A stretch of DNA of 64,000 nt from an uncultured Clostridia bacterium (GCA_947302715.1 CAMYVY010000008.1:1-64000); one strand, 5' to 3'. Shown: positions 36,079 to 43,974, counted from the first letter of the stretch. Made by a program: numbers and translations. Notes: a model not told the origin generated them from the sequence alone.

Positions 36079-36283
36079 CACTCTTGTATTCCAAAATATC
36101 TCCAGGTTGACAGTTTAGTGCTTCACATATTGCCTCTAACGTAGAGAACCTGATAGCACTAATCTTTCCCGTTTTCATCTTTGATAAATTGACGTTGGAT
36201 ACACCAACCTTTTCAGATAGTTCTTTGAGGCTTATTTTACGGTCTGCCATGACTCGATCCAATCTTAATATTATCTGTCCCAT
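36047..36283 (-). CDS. Small XRE regulator (YozG-like)
   Basis: A 78-residue single helix-turn-helix protein (MADRKISLKELSEKVGVSN; VNLSKMKTGKISAIRFSTLE; LNCQPGDILEY). AGGAGG lies before the ATG. It follows the DUF2975-like gene by 9 bp, a well-known pairing, and probably binds the palindromes in that promoter. Confidence 0.9.
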   Translation of the reverse strand: MGQIILRLDRVMADRKISLKELSEKVGVSNVNLSKMKTGKISAIRFSTLEAICEALNCQPGDILEYKSDEQGDTSKDA

Positions 36284-36292
36284 AATAGCCTC

Positions 36293-36850
36293 CTATAGTG
36301 TTTCATCCACTTCTGTCTGAAGCACCTTGCCATAATCAAGAATGGAATAGACGCACCAGAAGAACAGTCCCGCTAGTACTCCGGCACCTATTCCTACGAA
36401 TATTGTCACTACTACTGTTATAATGATGAAACTGGTTTTAAGGCGACCGATGACGGATTCGGAGAATGGCGTATCTTCTACGGATAAATCAGCGAAAACC
36501 TTCTTTAAAAGTGTAAGGACGACCGTAACTGCCGCGCAAATAATGACTGCGATGATACAACTGATAATTATCGGATTTGCGTAATCACCTTCCGCAAAGG
36601 CCTTACTGTAATCGACTGCCAGGTTAAGTCCGGGACTGTCAATTTTAAGACTTTCAACGGTGATCTTACCTGATGCCACCTGCTCGGCAAGTTTCGTATT
36701 AATTGCCTCTCTTTGTACGAAGCCTATAACTACTCCAACCAGAGAACCTATCATTCCTATGATGCCAAAGATTCTTAAAATCCCCGTCACCTTTGCCGAT
36801 GTACGGCAGCGATTTTTTATTACCTCCAATTTATTGTTATACTCATTCAT
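36293..36850 (-). CDS. DUF2975-like membrane protein
   Basis: 185 residues with four hydrophobic segments (about 23-45, 92-115, 132-155 and 157-172), an outer loop of about 45 residues after TM1, and a conserved-looking FADLSVEDTPFSES cytoplasmic loop that is typical of DUF2975. AGGAGG precedes the ATG. It pairs with the XRE gene downstream. Function unknown. Confidence 0.8.
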   Translation of the reverse strand: MNEYNNKLEVIKNRCRTSAKVTGILRIFGIIGMIGSLVGVVIGFVQREAINTKLAEQVASGKITVESLKIDSPGLNLAVDYSKAFAEGDYANPIIISCIIAVIICAAVTVVLTLLKKVFADLSVEDTPFSESVIGRLKTSFIIITVVVTIFVGIGAGVLAGLFFWCVYSILDYGKVLQTEVDETL

Positions 36851-36915
36851 TGTTCTTACCTCCTAAAAAGCTTATTTTATGCTTCTAATCTGTTTTACTA
36901 TGTGATTGGCTATTT

Positions 36916-36994
36916 CATTAAATATTTAATGTTTATCATTAATTTCGAGCTTATTCTATCGCCCTTATTCATGTTTGTCAAGCATTATTTAATG
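36916..36994 (-). promoter_or_regulatory. Promoter of DUF2975-XRE operon with two palindromes
   Basis: Minus strand: -35 TTGACA (36976-36981), 17-bp spacer, -10 TAGAAT (36953-36958). CATTAAATATTTAATG (36916-36931) is a perfect palindrome downstream of the start site, and CATTATTTAATG (36983-36994) lies just upstream of the -35. They are likely operators for the XRE protein. The rest of the 36851-37078 gap shows nothing else. Confidence 0.7.
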
Positions 36995-37078
36995 TTTTTC
37001 GATAATTATTTATCATAAGCTTTTTCCGAAGGAGAAGAGTTATTTCCGGATTAAAGACTATAACAACTTCCGGGCATT

Positions 37079-37140
37079 ATAAAAGGTGAGCAAGATACTC
37101 TTGCTCACCTATCCAGCAACCATTTGTTAGTGCGTTTTTT
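37079..37140 (-). terminator. Terminator with dispersed 3'-end repeat, copy C
   Basis: After the DUF3021 gene the minus strand carries the repeat block ACAAATGGTTGCTGGATAGG (37105-37140), whose end AGGTGAGCAAGA is the left arm of a strong hairpin closed by TCTTGCTCACCT and TTTT (37079-37110). Confidence 0.75.
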
Positions 37141-37148
37141 GGCGCTCT

Positions 37149-37574
37149 TTATTTCATTTGCTGAATGCGCTCATTCATTTCTTTTGCTTCCTTGCGAAAG
37201 TGAAGCATAAAGAAGAACCAAATTAAGAACGCAACCGCTAATTGAATAGCTATAACCATAAGTCCCTGGGCAAAAGTTTTTCCTTCGCCAATCCAGCCTA
37301 CAGCGTACGCCGTAGCAGTATATACTATGCAGCCAATTCCCATATGGATTATAACCTTGATCAACATTGGTAAATCTTCTTTGCTATATACTACACTTGG
37401 AACACCAAATCCTAAACCTACAACAACACACCCTATTACCATCTTTGTAAAATGATAATCTTCAAAGGTGAAATTGCCTTTATACGCAACATCGTATGCA
37501 ATACCTGCAAGACAGAAAATCATAAATGCAATCCCCACACTAAGCATCGTGCTTTTTACCATATCTTTTATCAT
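37149..37574 (-). CDS. DUF3021 membrane protein
   Basis: 141 residues with four TM helices (starts near 8, 42, 75 and 105) and a basic C-terminus (FFMLHFRKEAKEMNERI). GAGGAGG precedes the ATG at 37574; the longer frame to 37640 lies inside the upstream gene. LytTR-DUF3021 pairs are common in Firmicutes, where the membrane protein is thought to restrain the regulator. Confidence 0.85.
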   Translation of the reverse strand: MIKDMVKSTMLSVGIAFMIFCLAGIAYDVAYKGNFTFEDYHFTKMVIGCVVVGLGFGVPSVVYSKEDLPMLIKVIIHMGIGCIVYTATAYAVGWIGEGKTFAQGLMVIAIQLAVAFLIWFFFMLHFRKEAKEMNERIQQMK

Positions 37575-37590
37575 GTTAATAATGCCTCCT

Positions 37591-38028
37591 CTATAATCCA
37601 AGATATCTTTTAAACTCTGGCAAATACTTTCTTGACACATAATCCCTTAACCCATTTTTCAGTTTTAGTAGTAGCGCTCCACTAAACCCAGGTTCTACTC
37701 CATCTATATAGGACAGATTGATTAATGTCGACTTGGATATTTGCATAAACTGATTTCCCAGCTGAGTTTGCAGTTCGTAAAGCCTTTTTCGAGACCTATA
37801 GTTGCTATCTTTTCCGTAAATAATGCTATTACCGTTTTCCACCCTGACCATATATATTTCTTCTGGCTTAAGGATAACCATATCTTCTTCATTCCTTAGT
37901 GCAATAATAGGTTTTTCACTTGTATTAAAGCTGTCTATTACCCTTTGGATTTCATCCGTCATTTTATCGGTGTAAATAACCGCATATGTCTCCTTGTGCT
38001 CTGGAGAAATATCTACGCTTACCCTCAT
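37591..38028 (-). CDS. LytTR-domain transcriptional regulator
   Basis: 145 residues. The N-terminal ~40 residues have no receiver fold; the LytTR DNA-binding domain spans about 45-143 (EEIYMVRVENGNSIIYG; RKRLYELQTQLGNQFMQIS; STLINLSYID; VSRKYLPEFKRYL). It acts without phosphorylation and is paired with DUF3021. AAAGGAG precedes the ATG. Direct repeats upstream fit its own binding site. Confidence 0.9.
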   Translation of the reverse strand: MRVSVDISPEHKETYAVIYTDKMTDEIQRVIDSFNTSEKPIIALRNEEDMVILKPEEIYMVRVENGNSIIYGKDSNYRSRKRLYELQTQLGNQFMQISKSTLINLSYIDGVEPGFSGALLLKLKNGLRDYVSRKYLPEFKRYLGL

Positions 38029-38057
38029 GCATTGTCTCCTTTCTTCTTGATGGTGCT

Positions 38058-38122
38058 ATGATACTCTATATTTCTGCTTATGTCTCGCAATATGCGGTAA
38101 GTGGCAAGAAACAAAAGGTAAG
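38058..38122 (-). promoter_or_regulatory. LytTR-gene promoter with direct repeats
   Basis: Minus strand: two CTTACC boxes (38117-38122 and 38096-38101) exactly 21 bp apart, followed by -35 GAGACA (38081-38086), 17-bp spacer and -10 TATCAT (38058-38063). Two direct repeats about two helical turns apart upstream of a weak -35 is the usual layout of LytTR-activated promoters. Confidence 0.6.
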
Positions 38123-38125
38123 ATG

Positions 38126-38206
38126 CAAAAAAAGCCGCTTTTGCGACTTCCCTTCTAATAATAGATTTACTCACCCATCCAGCAACCAAGAGTCAAGGAT
38201 TTTTTA
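38126..38206 (-). terminator. Terminator with dispersed 3'-end repeat, copy D
   Basis: Minus strand: the block AAAAAATCCTTGACTCTTGG, then TTGCTGGATGGGTGAG (38169-38206), then the hairpin AAGTCGC-AAAA-GCGGCTT with a T-run (38126-38149). It ends the nitrilase-like gene. Confidence 0.75.
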
Positions 38207-38213
38207 ACACTTC

Positions 38214-38930
38214 CTATAACTCCACTATGAGAATATCTTCTACATCATAAAGAAGTTTATTCTGGATTGCTCCATTTTTGAAATAAAAAGTACCTCCGTG
38301 CGATACCGGTTCTCTGCTCAGGGAATTCACCATTAGAACACGCTCAGATATTTTTTCTGCCTGCTTGGTATACTCGATTTCTTCTTGCTGCCATTCTTCC
38401 AATGTAAAGTTTACATAGACCGGCCAGAGAACTATCGCATTTGTTACAAACTTATCCCAAGTCACATCCCAGAGATCGCCACATAACGCAAGCTCAAAAT
38501 CATGTCCCATAAAAGAGAATGTCTCGACAGTCTCTCCCTCCTTATAGTGGTTATCAGTCTCGGGCGACTCCTTCCACCCGATTGACATTCTTCTGTAGTT
38601 GTGAGTAAGTTTTCCATCCTCTATGAATGCATAAGATGAGTAAAGCGTTTCGTCCTCTCGCTCTATATATCCAAACGCAATCGCCACGCTATACTCTTTG
38701 CTCCAGTCGCATATCGTTTGCATTTCCGGAGAATCCTTCGTCACAGCAACGGTCTTATCCTCTTCATACTTCCACGAAAGAGAATCAAAACCCTGAAGAA
38801 AAGCCTCACCAAAGCATAATAAGTCAACCTTCCCTGCGGCTTCCTTTAGAGCCTTCTCCATTTGCGCAAGGTTAAAGGTAATATCTTTGTTTATGAACTT
38901 GTATTGCGCTAGTCCTATTTTCATATGCAT
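38214..38930 (-). CDS. Carbon-nitrogen hydrolase (nitrilase superfamily)
   Basis: 238 residues. The Glu of the triad is in DLLCFGEAFLQGF and the Cys in ELALCGDLWD. The Lys position is in NYRRMSIGWKE, where the usual Lys after Tyr-Arg is Arg; the later Lys may serve instead. Such enzymes hydrolyse amides or nitriles. The N-terminus MKIGLAQYKF is typical; the start could also be the ATG at 38924. Substrate unknown. Confidence 0.85.
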   Translation of the reverse strand: MHMKIGLAQYKFINKDITFNLAQMEKALKEAAGKVDLLCFGEAFLQGFDSLSWKYEEDKTVAVTKDSPEMQTICDWSKEYSVAIAFGYIEREDETLYSSYAFIEDGKLTHNYRRMSIGWKESPETDNHYKEGETVETFSFMGHDFELALCGDLWDVTWDKFVTNAIVLWPVYVNFTLEEWQQEEIEYTKQAEKISERVLMVNSLSREPVSHGGTFYFKNGAIQNKLLYDVEDILIVEL

Positions 38931-38949
38931 CTGCTTTGGTTGTTGCGGC

Positions 38950-39279
38950 TTACCATAATCCTTTGTTGTACTTCATCATAGCAAGGATAATAATTATAAA
39001 TCCGACAAGGCCTCCTGTGGCTAGAATCACTGTACCGATTGTGTCGAGCGCGGGGCTATTCGTTTCCTCCGCAGCAAACTGCATTACCGCTTTGACTATA
39101 AGCGAGGCTCCCAAGATAATCGTCCCCGCTCCGATTCTCCTGCCAAACGGAAGTCTGTCTTCCTCCGCCACTCTCTTGCGATGGTAGCTGTGAAGCGTAT
39201 TTATATTTCCCATCATATTCATGATACCCAGTGCGATTATGAATAGTCCTATGATTAACGGAACCAATAATTCTCCCAT
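38950..39279 (-). CDS. Small membrane protein, unknown
   Basis: 109 residues with three TM helices (about 3-22, 48-66 and 78-99) and a charged loop HSYHRKRVAEEDRLPFGRR between the first two. GGAGG eight bases before the ATG at 39279 supports the start; the frame opens to 39294. I do not recognise a named family. It lies in a row of small XRE and membrane genes. Confidence 0.7.
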   Translation of the reverse strand: MGELLVPLIIGLFIIALGIMNMMGNINTLHSYHRKRVAEEDRLPFGRRIGAGTIILGASLIVKAVMQFAAEETNSPALDTIGTVILATGGLVGFIIIILAMMKYNKGLW

Positions 39280-39339
39280 GAGTATAACCTCCAAACATGT
39301 TTTTTGAAACGGATCAGCGCTTCCCTTTTCCCTGTAAAG

Positions 39340-39546
39340 TTAAAAAAAGAATAACTCTTCAAATTTTTTATCCAAAGCGGTGCAAAGAATTAGCGCAAGC
39401 TTTGCCGTTGGATTGAACTGCCCCGTTTCAATGGAGCTTATGGTGTTTCTTGACACCCCAACCAAATCTGCAAGCTGCTGCTGAGAGAGCCCCGCTTCCG
39501 TTCGCGCTTCTTTAAGATTGTTTTTTAAAATGAGTTCGTTATCCAT
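39340..39546 (-). CDS. Small XRE regulator
   Basis: 68 residues, all helix-turn-helix (NNLKEARTEAGLSQQQLADL; SRNTISSIETGQFNPTAKLA). It follows a small membrane-protein gene by 51 bp; the pair matches a common Firmicutes layout in which the regulator represses the operon. It likely binds the duplicated operator at 40053-40102. Confidence 0.9.
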   Translation of the reverse strand: MDNELILKNNLKEARTEAGLSQQQLADLVGVSRNTISSIETGQFNPTAKLALILCTALDKKFEELFFF

Positions 39547-39597
39547 CTATGCTCCTGCTATGCAATCTGTTTTTTTAGGATGAGGCCTTTTTCCATC

Positions 39598-39942
39598 TTA
39601 CATACTCACTTTATACAAATAGATAGCAATCGCAAAAGAAACAGCGAATACTACAGCTAGCACCGTACATATTATGGCAGATATTAATTTCTCTTGACTC
39701 CTCAAATGCTTATACAGGACAATATTGCTTGCACCTTGCATAGCCATATAAATCATCCAACTTGCCAAAGCGAGTTCCGGTCTATCTATTACCCAGCTGC
39801 TAACGATAACGAGTATAATACAGATTGCTCCGCCAACATACATTCCCACTCGAGATGCTTTACCAAACGCCACTACCTCGAGCTCATCAGGCTTTCCTTT
39901 GTTCTCTCGCCTGCTTTTGGCTAATATTTCTTCTCTGTTCAT
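39598..39942 (-). CDS. Small membrane protein (DUF6442-like)
   Basis: 114 residues: a charged N-terminus (MNREEILAKSRRENKGKPDE) and three or four TM helices (about 33-50, 55-73 and 88-110). The start motif is typical of small membrane proteins paired with XRE regulators. It is the first gene of the unit. Function unknown. Confidence 0.75.
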   Translation of the reverse strand: MNREEILAKSRRENKGKPDELEVVAFGKASRVGMYVGGAICIILVIVSSWVIDRPELALASWMIYMAMQGASNIVLYKHLRSQEKLISAIICTVLAVVFAVSFAIAIYLYKVSM

Positions 39943-40052
39943 ACCGGATTGTCTTCCTTCCTTTGACTTAAATTGTTTGGTTTGGTTTTCTTTGGCTTCG
40001 GTTGGCTATGCTTTGCTTGGCTTCGGTTGGCCTCAAGTTGCAATCTTGCGTC

Positions 40053-40102
40053 TTGCCAAGTTTTCTTGTCAACAATATAGCATTGCCAAGTTTTCTTGTC
40101 AA
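40053..40102 (-). promoter_or_regulatory. Promoter with duplicated operator
   Basis: Minus strand: -35 TTGACA (40097-40102), 17-bp spacer, -10 TATATT (40074-40079). A 20-bp element TTGACAAGAAAACTTGGCAA, itself a dyad (TTGnCAAG-N4-CTTGnCAA), occurs at 40083-40102 over the -35 and again at 40053-40072 over the start site, 30 bp apart. Confidence 0.75.
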
Positions 40103-40342
40103 TATGTTTTTTGATGTGCTAAACAACACCTAACAGTCGAGATTACCGGATGATTTTCTGTGGCAAAAGCGCTTTTTTTCGCAATTACTTGTGTCTTGCG
40201 CCATTTTTTGCCTTTTGCCACAGATTTTGCCTCGCCCCCCTGCTTTAACTACCCGCATCTGTATGCGACTGTGCCCTACCATAGTCTACGAGCCTAGAGC
40301 CATCTAATAAAAATGCGGCAATCTAATAAGGCTGCAATCTAA

Positions 40343-40434
40343 TAAAAAAGGCGGCTATCTATATTGATAGCCGCCTGCATGACTATTATTAATTTAGTTG
40401 TTTGTCCAGTAACCAGAAGTCAAGGACTTTTTAA
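40343..40434 (-). terminator. Terminator with dispersed 3'-end repeat, copy E
   Basis: Minus strand: the block TTAAAAAGTCCTTGACTTCT, then GGTTACTGGACA (40403-40434), then the strong hairpin GGCGGCTATC-AATATA-GATAGCCGCC with TTTTTT (40343-40376). The stretch 40110-40342 has no gene; it shows three CAATCTAATAA-type repeats near 40300-40345 and nothing else. Confidence 0.8.
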
Positions 40435-40529
40435 CCTTCTTCTCTTGTGACAACATATTTGGGATAATTATCATCAATCTTCTCTAATGGTGTATATTCT
40501 CTGTCTTCCGTCTCCCTGCTGCTAAGTAT
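40431..40529 (-). pseudogene. C-terminal fossil of an AAA/DUF4143-type ATPase
   Basis: Directly after the Fic stop, in the same frame, the minus strand reads I-L, then SSRETEDREYTPLEKIDDNY and PKYVVTREEG, before its own stop at 40431. This resembles the end of AAA-DUF4143 ATPases (RExxPLxxIxDNYPKYV). The rest of the gene is absent. Confidence 0.6.
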
Positions 40530-41630
40530 TTAGCGTAGTATTTTCTTCAGCTCCTTCTCATGCTGTCTTGCGAAATCGCTCAGTGAATAGGATCTAATTC
40601 GTTCTTTTGTAAGGTTTGGTACAACAAACCCGTTCCTCATCAAACCGGCAAGTCTGTTAATTACGGTTTTATTTGTAACACCAATTTCCTTGCTTACTTC
40701 AATAGGGGTAAAATCTCCTTTGTAACTTTTGATTAGCAGCAGCAATAGCTCCTTTTCCCTGCCCTTTAGATGTGATAAGCTATTAACCAATTCCTCACCG
40801 TCTGAAGACTTGGATAGTTCACATACCTTGTTTGAATATAGATAAACCATCCTCAAAAAATAGTTAATCCATATTTCCGGGTGTGGCGGTTTATTTCTTC
40901 CGTAGTAATAATGTGGAGGTAGTCCCATTTGAATAGAATTATAATATTCCTGGATATCGTAGGCAAAATATTCTTCCAAGGATCCAATTCCATTAAACCC
41001 ATATCCATTGATATCAAGGACATATCCAGAAAGTAATCTCGCTGTTCTTCCGTTGCCATTTTCAAAGGGATGTATTGTTACAAGTTGATAATGCACAACA
41101 GCAGCAATAATAAGCGGATGATCGTCTGTGGTATTTACATAATTCACAAGCTCATCCAGAAGCTCAGGAATATCTTTGTACTCGGGCGGAATATATTCGG
41201 GGGTTCCTGTCTCGGAATCATAAACTGCAAAGAACACTCCCGGTGGTGTCTGTCCCCGAAGTCCGATTTTTCCCTTGGGAGCCCCTTTTTCAACAAGTTT
41301 CTGCACATCAAGAATTAGCTTCTTAGAAAACTTTTCTTTCTTCTTCGCTTTCTCCTCCAGATAGTTTAAGGCAAGATAATAATTCCTGACCTCTTGTTCA
41401 GGTTTAAGATAGTGCCTGTGTTCATCACCCTCAATCACTTCATCTACTTGCCACTCCGAGAGTGGATTCCCCTCAATTTTGGTGGAAGCATGAGAACTCT
41501 TTTTCTTGGAATTCTTTCTTAATTTATTCCCAATAGCTTTTGGCAGCTTAACAGTAGTCACTTCATATCTGTTCCTATCTATCTCAGTAATGTATTTTAG
41601 GATTTCATTTGTTAAAGTTACTTCAATCAT
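40530..41630 (-). CDS. Fic-domain protein
   Basis: 366 residues. The Fic motif HPFENGNGRTARLL (near residue 190) has the catalytic His and the phosphate-binding GNGR, fitting an AMP-transferase. An inhibitory helix with STKIEG, the (S/T)xxxE(G/N) pattern, lies near residue 50, so activity is autoinhibited (class II). The C-terminal ~80 residues form a winged helix (FTPIEVSKEIGVTNKTVINR). GGGAGG precedes the ATG. Targets are unknown. An in-frame ATPase fossil follows the stop. Confidence 0.93.
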   Translation of the reverse strand: MIEVTLTNEILKYITEIDRNRYEVTTVKLPKAIGNKLRKNSKKKSSHASTKIEGNPLSEWQVDEVIEGDEHRHYLKPEQEVRNYYLALNYLEEKAKKKEKFSKKLILDVQKLVEKGAPKGKIGLRGQTPPGVFFAVYDSETGTPEYIPPEYKDIPELLDELVNYVNTTDDHPLIIAAVVHYQLVTIHPFENGNGRTARLLSGYVLDINGYGFNGIGSLEEYFAYDIQEYYNSIQMGLPPHYYYGRNKPPHPEIWINYFLRMVYLYSNKVCELSKSSDGEELVNSLSHLKGREKELLLLLIKSYKGDFTPIEVSKEIGVTNKTVINRLAGLMRNGFVVPNLTKERIRSYSLSDFARQHEKELKKILR

Positions 41631-41656
41631 TAAAAAAGCACCTCCCGATTATTTAT

Positions 41657-41721
41657 ATTATATCAAAGGAGGCGCTTTTGCTCCACTAAAAATTACACTA
41701 TTTTTTCACTATTTTTCACTA
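41657..41721 (-). promoter_or_regulatory. Fic-gene promoter with four CACTA boxes
   Basis: The -10 TATAAT (41657-41662, minus) lies just before the ribosome site. Boxes CACTA (plus strand) begin at 41684, 41696, 41707 and 41717, 12, 11 and 10 bp apart; the first overlaps the poor -35. It is possibly the site of an activator or of Fic itself through its winged helix. The rest of 41722-41891 holds an 8-bp inverted pair TCAGATAA/TTATCTGA and two TATATCTACT repeats, with no gene. Confidence 0.45.
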
Positions 41722-41891
41722 AACTTGCTTGTGTAAAAAATTGCTTTGCGTTTGTTCCTCAGAGTTTCTTCTTTCAGATAAAGCAGTTTTATATCTACTC
41801 TTGTTGCTACTCTTATATCTACTTTTGAACAAAAGGCTTATCTGAAGTCACTTAGGAGATAGTACGCGTTCCAACAAGCTAAGATAGCCCT

Positions 41892-43304
41892 CTATTCAAG
41901 GTCCTTGTATTTATCTATCGCCTGTTTCAGTTTCTCCATTACTACCTCTGCATCATAGAGGCCCTCTTCATTGGCTTTCGCCTCGCTTAACTTAAGATGA
42001 TATACTATGGGTGGATTAGTCACATCAAGGAGAGTAAGTCCTTTAAGCTGCTCCACGCTTTGATAGACCAAATCCACAGAAATAAATTCGGCACCGCGCT
42101 CATCTTCCCAGCAGGAGAATACCAGTTTGCTTCCTATAGGGGTCTTCTTTTCCAAGGCATTCGGAAGCGAATAGTCTTCTACTGAAAGAGCAGCAAGGAC
42201 GCTCCCTAAATTGGAATCGTGTCCACAGAGAAAGGAGAATAATCTTCCATCGACATTAAGTTCAGATTCGATTTCCATAAGGAGCGGATGAGCCACGTTT
42301 ACCGCCACAGACGGCGCCGAAAATAGTACATCCTGATAAACATCTTTTATTTCTGCAATATCCTCCCACTCTTCAGCGGTTAACTTCTTTCCAAAGGCTG
42401 CAGACTCTTCGTCACTCTCGTAATATTGAAGAACCAGGGCGTCACTAACTGTGCACGCAGTCTTTAGTGACCCCGTCATGGCAGGCTCTGCATCTTTTTC
42501 CAGGATGAGTTCCATGTCCCCTACTTGGAATCCCGTAAAGCTTTTATCCTTCCAGGCCGGAGATTCCTCCACGTCAATTACATCGCTAATCAGCTTATAA
42601 TTATCTTCGAGGCCTGCAATCCTCTCACCAAACAGCTCATCTATTTCTTTCTTTACATTTTCATTGTATTCATCAGAAACAAAGGTTAATTGCGGGTTAA
42701 AAACCGGATCCATTGTGTCAAATTCTGCATGATATTCCACATCCGCAACTCCCACGGGAAGAAGCCCAGATTCGAAGAATTCAGCAGTTGCGATTGTTCT
42801 CTGTTTGGAATTGGCATATATTCTAACTTCACCATCTTCCGGGCGGTAGTCCTCGGGAAAGAGCCCTTCTTTCTCCAGCCATCTTCTGAAATACTGGCCC
42901 ATTTCTGTTTCCAAAACTCCGCCTCTTAAAGATAGGTCGCTGGGATCCGAGGACCAGGCAAACCATTCATGAGGCGTAATAGATCCGAGAACTGAATCCT
43001 TACCACTGAGAGGTGAACGAATATTATGGCGACTGAGAACAACCACCTTTTTTAATGAATATCCCTCACGGCTTAAACCAGGACTTAGGTCGGTTATTTC
43101 TTGAGCAGCTTCTTGAGATTCATTCTCACTGTCAGTACTCTTTTCTTCTGCGGCCTCTTTAGGGTCATTCTCGGTTTTGCTCCATCCGGCACATCCGGAG
43201 AGTACAACCATTGAAAGGAGCATCAAAAGTAGAGCAATTACTACACCTTTTCGATACCGGACTCTGTTCTTTCTAAATCTTCTTAGGCTTAAATTATCAT
43301 TCAT
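41892..43304 (-). CDS. Secreted histidine acid phosphatase lipoprotein
   Basis: About 470 residues. A lipoprotein signal (MVVLSGCAGW, Cys near 39) and an acidic linker precede a histidine phosphatase domain of branch 2. The phosphohistidine loop is SRHNIRSP (RHGxRxP with Asn for Gly) and the acid pair is in LCGHDSNLGS. It would hydrolyse phosphomonoesters, such as phytate or sugar phosphates, outside the cell. The start is ATG at 43304 or GTG at 43307; AAGGAG lies upstream. Confidence 0.85.
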   Translation of the reverse strand: MNDNLSLRRFRKNRVRYRKGVVIALLLMLLSMVVLSGCAGWSKTENDPKEAAEEKSTDSENESQEAAQEITDLSPGLSREGYSLKKVVVLSRHNIRSPLSGKDSVLGSITPHEWFAWSSDPSDLSLRGGVLETEMGQYFRRWLEKEGLFPEDYRPEDGEVRIYANSKQRTIATAEFFESGLLPVGVADVEYHAEFDTMDPVFNPQLTFVSDEYNENVKKEIDELFGERIAGLEDNYKLISDVIDVEESPAWKDKSFTGFQVGDMELILEKDAEPAMTGSLKTACTVSDALVLQYYESDEESAAFGKKLTAEEWEDIAEIKDVYQDVLFSAPSVAVNVAHPLLMEIESELNVDGRLFSFLCGHDSNLGSVLAALSVEDYSLPNALEKKTPIGSKLVFSCWEDERGAEFISVDLVYQSVEQLKGLTLLDVTNPPIVYHLKLSEAKANEEGLYDAEVVMEKLKQAIDKYKDLE

Positions 43305-43410
43305 CACGTTTAGACTACTCCTTATATACTTTGTGTTATCATTGCTATAATGCCGTCAATCATGGATGGATAAACATAATTATCTTCAGCCTTAGCAACC
43401 AAATCATATT

Positions 43411-43974
43411 CTATTTTAATTTGAGGCCATCCTTAAATGCCTCGCCCACTCTCTCCGATACCCTGTAATATCCATGGGTATATGGATCAAACGCGATTGC
43501 GTCAACAAGGCTCATGTCAATCTTGCCCTCCACCATTACTCTCTCGTCAGCAGTGATGTTGACTACTTTGCCGATTACACCAACACCATATTCGTTGTCC
43601 TGATATTCGATGAATTCGCATTCAAGACAGATTGGGAATTCATTAATTACCGGTGCATCAACGCATTCGGCCTTCTCGGCTGTAAGGCCACTCTTGGCAA
43701 ATTTGTCGGTTGTATTGTTTCCCGATACAACTCCAAAATAGTCTGCTTCGACAACGTGCGCAGCGTCTGCGATACTGACAGTGAAGGCGCCTTTAGCTTT
43801 GATGTTCTTTACCGTCTTGTGGCTCTCCGTAAGGTTCAGCGCAACTCTGCCGCGCTCCTGCATGGTTCCCCAAGCTGCGTTCATAACATTTACACTGCCG
43901 TCCTCATTATAGGTGGCAATCATCAAAACTGGCATCGGGAATATTCCCTCGGTTAAGCTTAGTTTCGTTCTCAT
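43411..43974 (-). CDS. Flavin reductase-like FMN-binding protein
   Basis: 187 residues of the split-barrel flavin reductase family (GIFPMPVLMIATYNEDGSVN; MNAAWGTMQERGRVALNLT; TESHKTVKNIKAKGAFTVSI). It binds FMN; the anaerobic relatives are often electron-transfer flavoproteins. It stands alone between a phosphatase gene and cca. Confidence 0.9.
   Translation of the reverse strand: MRTKLSLTEGIFPMPVLMIATYNEDGSVNVMNAAWGTMQERGRVALNLTESHKTVKNIKAKGAFTVSIADAAHVVEADYFGVVSGNNTTDKFAKSGLTAEKAECVDAPVINEFPICLECEFIEYQDNEYGVGVIGKVVNITADERVMVEGKIDMSLVDAIAFDPYTHGYYRVSERVGEAFKDGLKLK

Noticed and set aside
29942..40434. Integron attC sites as an explanation of the 3'-end repeats
   Set aside because: The paired core sites expected for attC are not present and no integron integrase is seen.
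29594..41700. Integrated mobile island at tRNA-Ala
   Set aside because: No integrase, no insertion sequence and no second copy of the tRNA 3' end is visible in the window; gene capture remains possible.
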